This document shows positions 6,110 through 9,714 of a DNA stretch of 9,714 nt, piece by piece. The notes beneath the pieces were generated by a model. The model worked only from the letters and a program-made list of their open reading frames with translations. It was not told the origin of the DNA and made no database searches. Position 1 is the first letter of the stretch. Every line of letters starts with the position of its first letter. A program made the position numbers and the translations under genes. This DNA comes from CAZUCD01 sp964618855 (GTDB taxonomy: Bacteria; Sumerlaeota; Sumerlaeia; SLMS01; JANRJK01). The stretch covers positions 1 through 9,714 of the forward strand of contig CAZUCD010000142.1 of the NCBI GenBank assembly GCA_964618855.1. The letters run 5' to 3'.

Positions 6110-6925
6110 ATGACATCGCTCCGCAACTCCACCTCGCTGATCGCCGCCGCGCTGATCGCGGGACTGACACTCACGGGCGTGGCCATCGGCCAGCCGGCCC
6201 GTGGCGAAGGCAAGAACCTGCGCCAGAGGGGCGCGGAGGCCGGACAAGCTGCCGGCGAGGCCGCGCCGCGCGCACGCCGCCAGGCCGGCCCGGGGTTCGA
6301 GGGCCCGGGGGGGCAGGGTGGCCCGCGCGATCAGGCCATGGAACTGATCCGCTTCTGGGACAACGACCGCCTGAACGAGCGGCTCCAGCTCACGGAAGAC
6401 CAGATCAAGGGGCTCCAGGACTCCTTCGACACCTCGAAGGCGGCGCTGGACGCCCTCAAGGACGAGGGCAAGGACGCCCACGAAGCGCTCCGCACGGAAC
6501 TCGAGAAGGACAACCCGGACCTGAACGCCGTGCTCGCCGCAGATTCGGAGATATCCACGGTGAACGCGCAGCTCCGCAAGATCGTCCTCTCCCACCGCGT
6601 TGCGGTGCAGTCGATCCTGACGGCGGAGCAGGAGAAGTCGCTGAAGGAAGGGCGCCGCGAGATGGCCGGTGAGATGCGCGGAGGCCGAGGACGCGGAGGC
6701 GACGAGATGCGCGGCCGGTTCCAGGGCGTCGAGACGCTCGACGAGCTGAACGCCGCGCTGGACGAGGCGGGCGTGCCCGCGGAAAACCGCGAACGCATCA
6801 TCAAGATGTGGGAGCGGAGGCAGGCACGCGGCGGACGTCCGGGGCCGGGAGGCGCCCCGATGCCGCCGCCGATGGAGGACGAGGGCGGCGCGCCGCTGCC
6901 GCCGCTGCCGGAGGAAGGCGTCTAA
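6110..6925 (+). CDS. Secreted Spy/CpxP-like protein (LTxxQ motifs) with RGG-rich and proline-rich tail
   Basis: 271 residues. A Sec signal peptide (about 1-27; cleavage after AIG, before Gln28) leads to a low-complexity Gly/Ala/Arg segment (30-75). A helical core (76-185) has two LTxxQ motifs, LTEDQ (94-98) and LTAEQ (170-174), the hallmark of the Spy/CpxP/heavy-metal-resistance group of periplasmic chaperone-like proteins. Then come an RGG-type tract (190-203), a short helical piece with DELNAALDEAGVPAENRE (211-228) and a Pro/Gly/acidic end (240-271). I start at ATG 6110, with SD AAGGGG at 9 bases and a proper signal peptide; an upstream in-frame start at 5975 would add 45 residues of non-signal sequence. 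The tail is much longer than in Spy itself. Function is likely periplasmic protein folding or metal/envelope stress, by motif only. The gene ends before a strong terminator. Confidence 0.8.
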   Translation: MTSLRNSTSLIAAALIAGLTLTGVAIGQPARGEGKNLRQRGAEAGQAAGEAAPRARRQAGPGFEGPGGQGGPRDQAMELIRFWDNDRLNERLQLTEDQIKGLQDSFDTSKAALDALKDEGKDAHEALRTELEKDNPDLNAVLAADSEISTVNAQLRKIVLSHRVAVQSILTAEQEKSLKEGRREMAGEMRGGRGRGGDEMRGRFQGVETLDELNAALDEAGVPAENRERIIKMWERRQARGGRPGPGGAPMPPPMEDEGGAPLPPLPEEGV

Positions 6926-6961
6926 ACCGCAGTACCCAAGGCTTCATCCTCACGCTCCGGG

Positions 6962-7002
6962 GCCTCCAGCCGCATGGTTCACCATGCGGCTGGAGGCATT
7001 TT
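6962..7002 (+). terminator. Rho-independent terminator of the Spy-like gene
   Basis: A perfect 16-bp stem (6962-6977 with 6982-6997), a TTCA tetraloop, then ATTTT (6998-7002) on the plus strand. It lies 37 bp past the stop. A further outer pair, ACGCTC (6952-6957) with GAGCGT (7013-7018), reaches the stop codon of the convergent gene. There is no U-tract on the minus strand, so it is a one-way terminator in the textbook sense, but the stem also stands at the 3' end of the opposing transcript. Confidence 0.9.
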
Positions 7003-7017
7003 GCGGGGCTGCGAGCG

Positions 7018-7425
7018 TCAATACTGCGTGAGGTTTTCCGCGACGATCGTCTCGAGGTTGGTCTTCGCGGAGGCGTGGTCGCCGTTCTCCAGGTGGTAGG
7101 CGAAGAGGACGCGACGAATCGCTGTCCGAACATTTTGGCGCGGGCACTCCCCCGCGATGCGGTTGAGCAGCTTTTCCGCGGCGGCCATGTCGCCGGAGCG
7201 CCTGCCGAGCTCCATCGCCTGAAGCGCGCTGAGGTAGAGCGCCTGGTCGGGGTTGGACTCCGCGGCGAGGTTCTTCAGCGCCTCCTCGCGGTCCACCATG
7301 AGCGGGTTTGCGGTGACGGACTCCGGCACGGACGAGACGGCCTCGGGCTGCGCCGTGGCGCGCGCCACGAGGACGGCCCCCACGATGCCAGCAGCCAGGA
7401 TCATCGCCACGATTTTGGTCTTCAT
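7018..7425 (-). CDS. Small secreted helical protein of unknown function
   Basis: 135 residues, not assigned to a family. A clear Sec signal peptide (Lys-rich start MKTK, hydrophobic 5-20, cleavage after ATA near residue 25) is followed by a Ser/Val/Pro linker (26-42). The rest is helical (46-135), with spacing like one or two TPR-type hairpins (for example QALYLSALQAMELGRRSGD, and VLFAYHLENGDHASAKTNLE). It has a single Cys (94), so no internal disulfide. The start is very well supported: SD AAGGAGG (7433-7439), 7 bases from ATG. It probably acts in the periplasm, perhaps as a protein-binding helix repeat. It is divergent from the YmdB-like gene and convergent with the Spy-like gene, sharing the terminator hairpin region. 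Confidence 0.75.
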   Translation of the reverse strand: MKTKIVAMILAAGIVGAVLVARATAQPEAVSSVPESVTANPLMVDREEALKNLAAESNPDQALYLSALQAMELGRRSGDMAAAEKLLNRIAGECPRQNVRTAIRRVLFAYHLENGDHASAKTNLETIVAENLTQY

Positions 7426-7558
7426 GACTGTTCCTCCTTGAACTGGTGGGAATCAGGCTTCGGGGGTGTTCCGGGCGCAAACTCCATTCGCCCCTGCCCT
7501 CCCGACCGGGTTTCCTCCCGCGCATGGCAGCACGCACTTCGAGTTCCGGGCCGCGAAC
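7426..7558. promoter_or_regulatory. Divergent intergenic region with a repeated quasi-palindromic motif
   Basis: It must carry promoters for the secreted protein (minus) and the phosphoesterase (plus); no convincing hexamers were found. GTTCCGGGCGCAAAC (7468-7482) recurs as GTTCCGGGCCGCGAAC (7543-7558), 75 bp apart, the second copy ending right at the phosphoesterase ATG. The second copy matches its own reverse complement at 12 of 16 positions. Possibly an operator pair; possibly chance in GC-rich DNA. Confidence 0.3.
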
Positions 7559-8341
7559 ATGAACATCCTGCTGATCGGCGACGTCTTCGGCAACCCCGGC
7601 CGCCAAGCCGTGCGCAAACTGCTCCCGGCACTCAAGCAGCGGGTGGCGGCGGACTTCGTCCTCGTCAACTGCGAGAATGCCGCGCACGGCAAGGGCATCA
7701 CCGAGTCGACGGCGAAGGACCTGTTCGACTCCGGCGCCGACGTGCTGACGGGGGGAAACCACATCTTCGCGCAGCGCGACTGCGACGCCTTCATCGAGCG
7801 CGAGGAACGGCTGATCCGGCCCGTGAACTTTCCCCCCGGGACGATCGGGCGCGGCGCGGGGCTGTTCACGAGCGACGCAGGGTTCCAGGTCGGCGTGATC
7901 AACGCGTGCGGCCGCGCCTTCATGGGGAACTACGACGACCCATTCCGCGCGATCGACCGGGAGGTTGACCGCCTCTCGCGCCACACGCCCATCATCCTGG
8001 TCGACTTCCACGCCGAGGCGACGAGCGAGAAGGTCGCGATGGGGTGGTACCTCGACGGGCGGGTATCCGCCGTGGTCGGCACGCATACGCACATCCCGAC
8101 GGCGGACGAGTGCCTGCTCGACCGCGGTACGGCCTACATCACCGACCTGGGCATGACCGGGGCCTACGACTCCGTGATTGGCGTGAACAAGGAGACTATC
8201 ATCGAGCAGATGCTGACGATGCGCTCGGCGAAGTACGAGCCCGCGGAGGCCCGGCGCGTCCGCATGCACGGCATCCTGGTCGAGGTCGAACCCCTGACCG
8301 GCCGGGCGACGCGGATCGAGCGCGTGCGCGAGGAGATGTAG
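7559..8341 (+). CDS. YmdB/TIGR00282-family metallophosphoesterase
   Basis: A 260-residue calcineurin-like phosphoesterase; in characterised members a cyclic-nucleotide (2',3'-cAMP) phosphodiesterase that influences RNA turnover and biofilm or developmental choices. All metal ligands of the family are present: Asp8 (IGDVFG), Glu39 and Asn40 (NCENAAHGKG), Asn67 (GGNHIF), His151 (VDFHAEATSEK), and His176 with His178 (GTHTHIPTAD). The family strings RPVNFPPGT (87-95) and ITDLGMTG also match. Length is typical. I start at ATG 7559, which gives the standard MNILLIGDVFG N-terminus; no strong SD is visible, and the upstream in-frame GTG at 7466 would add 31 unsupported residues. The genes usual beside this family (rny, cinA and similar) are not here. 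It converges with the beta-helix gene, leaving 10 bp between stops. Confidence 0.93.
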   Translation: MNILLIGDVFGNPGRQAVRKLLPALKQRVAADFVLVNCENAAHGKGITESTAKDLFDSGADVLTGGNHIFAQRDCDAFIEREERLIRPVNFPPGTIGRGAGLFTSDAGFQVGVINACGRAFMGNYDDPFRAIDREVDRLSRHTPIILVDFHAEATSEKVAMGWYLDGRVSAVVGTHTHIPTADECLLDRGTAYITDLGMTGAYDSVIGVNKETIIEQMLTMRSAKYEPAEARRVRMHGILVEVEPLTGRATRIERVREEM

Positions 8342-8351
8342 GGCTGCCCTG

Positions 8352-9242
8352 CTATCCCGCGGGCACTGCGGCGGTGGACTCGGCCCCAGCCCCAATCGTG
8401 GCCGCCGTCCCCCGCGAAGCGCGTAGCCCGATTGTTGAGGTCGCGTCCATGTACGAGGCCAGGCCATCAGCCGGTATCGGGCCGCGACCGTGCGCCCCGT
8501 GAAGACCGGCCGAGAACTGCGTATTGAAGGATCTGACATTTGTGCCATCGAGCGCGGTCAGACCGTTTCCCCCGGGCCCCGCGTTGAAAGTCCCCCGGGT
8601 GCGGGACTTCGAATCACTGATCCCGCCTCCGCCGTCCCCACCCGCAACCGAGGAGTTCGTGATCGTCACCCTGGGGCAGCCCTCGAGCCGGAGCCCGTCG
8701 CTTCCCGGACTACCCGGCTCCCCGCGCGCGCCGGAGAGGGCACAGTTCTCCACCCGAACGCGCGCCACGTCCTTCAGGTCCATTGAGGCAAGGACGGAGG
8801 ACCGCGCCGTCACCGAAGCGGCGCGTTCGGCGGTCACCGAGGTCTTGGGCGGCCCTGCGAGCACGGGAGGGATCTCCACGCCCTCCAAAAGGAGGATCGA
8901 GTTTTCTCCTGCATGGAGCCTCCCTTCCAGCCGGACGTTGCGGACGGTAAGGAATGCGGCATTTGTCGCCGCGAGCGGCCCGCGGGGGATGTGAATGCCG
9001 CTTCCTGGTACGCCCTGAATGGTGAGAGTGATCCCTTCCACGATTGTGTCAGGAGGGATGGAGTGGTCTCCCGCTTCGAGTTGGATCGTGTCCCCACACG
9101 AGGCAGCCGCCATGGCCGCCTTGACGTCCGGGAACTCGGATGGGACATGGAGAGTCTTCGCCCCGACCGGGGATCCGCAAAATGCCGCCGCGAGACCTGC
9201 GAAGAGGGCGGACGTCATCATTCTGGGGCATGCGTGAAGCAC
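8352..9242 (-). CDS. Secreted right-handed beta-helix (pectin-lyase-like) protein
   Basis: 296 residues. A signal peptide (hydrophobic core about 10-22, cleavage after VGA near 28) leads into TLHVPSEFPDVKAAMAAA and CGDTIQLEAGDH. This is the standard opening of secreted beta-helix proteins (V-P-x-x-[FY]-x-x-[IV]-x-A-A, then G-D-x-I/V-x-L/V). Repeated short strands follow (ITLTIQG, FLTVRNVRLEG, SILLLEGVEI, VARVRVENCAL, CPRVTITNSSV), consistent with parallel beta-helix rungs. A collagen-like piece, GARGEPGSPGSDG (171-183), and a Gly-rich segment occur near the middle and C-terminus. I saw no catalytic signature, so enzyme versus structural role is open; polysaccharide binding or cleavage and cell-surface roles are both known for such folds. 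I start at GTG 9242, with SD GGAGG (9251-9255) 8 bases upstream; TTG 9281 and ATG 9221 are alternatives. It lies 80 bp after the sigma-54 activator on the same strand. Confidence 0.72.
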   Translation of the reverse strand: MLHACPRMMTSALFAGLAAAFCGSPVGAKTLHVPSEFPDVKAAMAAASCGDTIQLEAGDHSIPPDTIVEGITLTIQGVPGSGIHIPRGPLAATNAAFLTVRNVRLEGRLHAGENSILLLEGVEIPPVLAGPPKTSVTAERAASVTARSSVLASMDLKDVARVRVENCALSGARGEPGSPGSDGLRLEGCPRVTITNSSVAGGDGGGGISDSKSRTRGTFNAGPGGNGLTALDGTNVRSFNTQFSAGLHGAHGRGPIPADGLASYMDATSTIGLRASRGTAATIGAGAESTAAVPAG

Positions 9243-9322
9243 GGGGGACACCTCCAGGTTGGCGGCACCGGGATGTCGCAAACTCCGCGGCGGGAGTCCG
9301 TGAATGTCAACCGCAGCGGCTG

Positions 9323-9714
9323 CTAGCCCGCATCCAGGCCCAGTTCCTTGATCCGGCGCTGGAGGGTGCGGCGTGAGATGCCGAGGATTTCGGACGCCCG
9401 GGTGCGGTTGCCTTCGGCGAGGCGCAGCATCGCCTTCAGGTACTGGGTCTCGACCTCGTCGAGAGGCATGCCGAGCGGGAACGTGATGGACTCGGAGAGG
9501 GCGGTGCTGCCCTTGACGGTCTCGGGGAGGTCGCCGGGGAGGATGGTACTGGAGCGGAGGAACACGAAGGTGTTCTCCATGACGTTCCGCAGTTCGCGTA
9601 TGTTGCCGGGCCAGTGGTACGCCTGGAGGACTTCCATGGCCTCTGGTGTGATCTGCGGGGCGGGCCGGCCGTGTTCGGTGGCAAACTCACCCAGGAAGTG
9701 CCGGGCCAGGATGG
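9323..9714 (-). CDS. Sigma-54-dependent transcriptional activator, C-terminal part (5' end outside window)
   Basis: 129 C-terminal residues are visible. LARHFL (2-7) is the end of the AAA+ helical lid entry seen in NtrC-type proteins. WPGNIRELRNVME (34-46) carries the conserved sensor-II arginine region. A linker (55-80) leads to a Fis-type DNA-binding domain, with EVETQYLKAML (86-96) and the helix-turn-helix EGNRTRASEILGISRRTLQRR (100-120). The reading frame is open to the window edge. By family it binds an upstream enhancer and activates sigma-54 promoters; its sensor domain is not in view. It is transcribed toward the beta-helix gene (80 bp), so the two may be one unit. It is a different gene region from the activator at 1-842, though the two could be paralogues. 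Confidence 0.93.
   Translation of the reverse strand, partial: ILARHFLGEFATEHGRPAPQITPEAMEVLQAYHWPGNIRELRNVMENTFVFLRSSTILPGDLPETVKGSTALSESITFPLGMPLDEVETQYLKAMLRLAEGNRTRASEILGISRRTLQRRIKELGLDAG

Noticed and set aside
6950..8548. 532-codon minus-strand open frame opposite the phosphoesterase
   Set aside because: It covers a full YmdB-type protein with all metal ligands on the plus strand and also overlaps two well-supported minus-strand genes in other frames; shadow frame.
9165..9242. Lipoprotein signal (lipobox) in the beta-helix protein
   Set aside because: The residues before Cys22 are AAF, with Phe at -1, which does not fit the lipobox; a normal cleavage site after VGA is present.
9243..9322. 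Terminator or promoter (TTGACA and the ACTCC/GGAGT dyad) between the right-hand activator and the beta-helix gene
   Set aside because: The dyad is only 5-6 bp with no U-tract, and the hexamer 17 bases after TTGACA is CGGAGT, not a credible -10.

Overview
The window is a GC-rich stretch of bacterial chromosome (roughly two-thirds G+C by eye) with Shine-Dalgarno-led genes, several GTG/TTG starts, Sec signal peptides and two sigma-54 activators. This fits a Gram-negative-type heterotroph. A Planctomycetota-like or candidate-phylum origin is possible, but no marker here fixes the lineage. No rRNA, tRNA, CRISPR array, insertion sequence or phage gene was seen.

Left half (1-5015): five genes in a row on the minus strand, in transcription order lpd (dihydrolipoamide dehydrogenase), cpaA (A24 prepilin peptidase of Flp/Tad type), cpaB (Flp pilus assembly, SAF domain), prmA (ribosomal protein L11 methyltransferase), and the N-terminal half of a GAF + AAA+ sigma-54 activator that leaves the window at base 1. 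Their spacers (68-179 bp) are not tight, and each holds a substantial inverted repeat or other folded element. These include a G-quadruplex motif abutting the cpaA start, a 14-bp perfect hairpin 6 bases before the prmA start, and a hairpin that would bury both the Shine-Dalgarno and the GTG of the sigma-54 activator.

Middle (5186-6925): plus-strand genes. A small XRE/YozG-type repressor-like gene overlaps a four-helix membrane protein gene by ATGA, and is preceded by two tandem copies of one dyad exactly 21 bp apart, a likely autoregulatory operator. After a 220-bp spacer comes a secreted Spy/CpxP-like (LTxxQ) protein with an RGG-rich and proline-rich tail, closed by a strong 16-bp hairpin terminator.

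Right part (7018-9714): a small secreted helical protein (minus), divergent from a YmdB-family (TIGR00282) metallophosphoesterase (plus), which converges on a secreted right-handed beta-helix protein (minus). Last is the C-terminal part of a second sigma-54 activator (minus), cut by the window end.

The genes do not form one obvious pathway. The most distinctive signals are the tandem-dyad HTH/membrane-protein cassette and the run of structured leaders and spacers in the minus-strand array. The cpaA-cpaB pair is a fragment of a Tad locus, with no pilin, ATPase or secretin in view.
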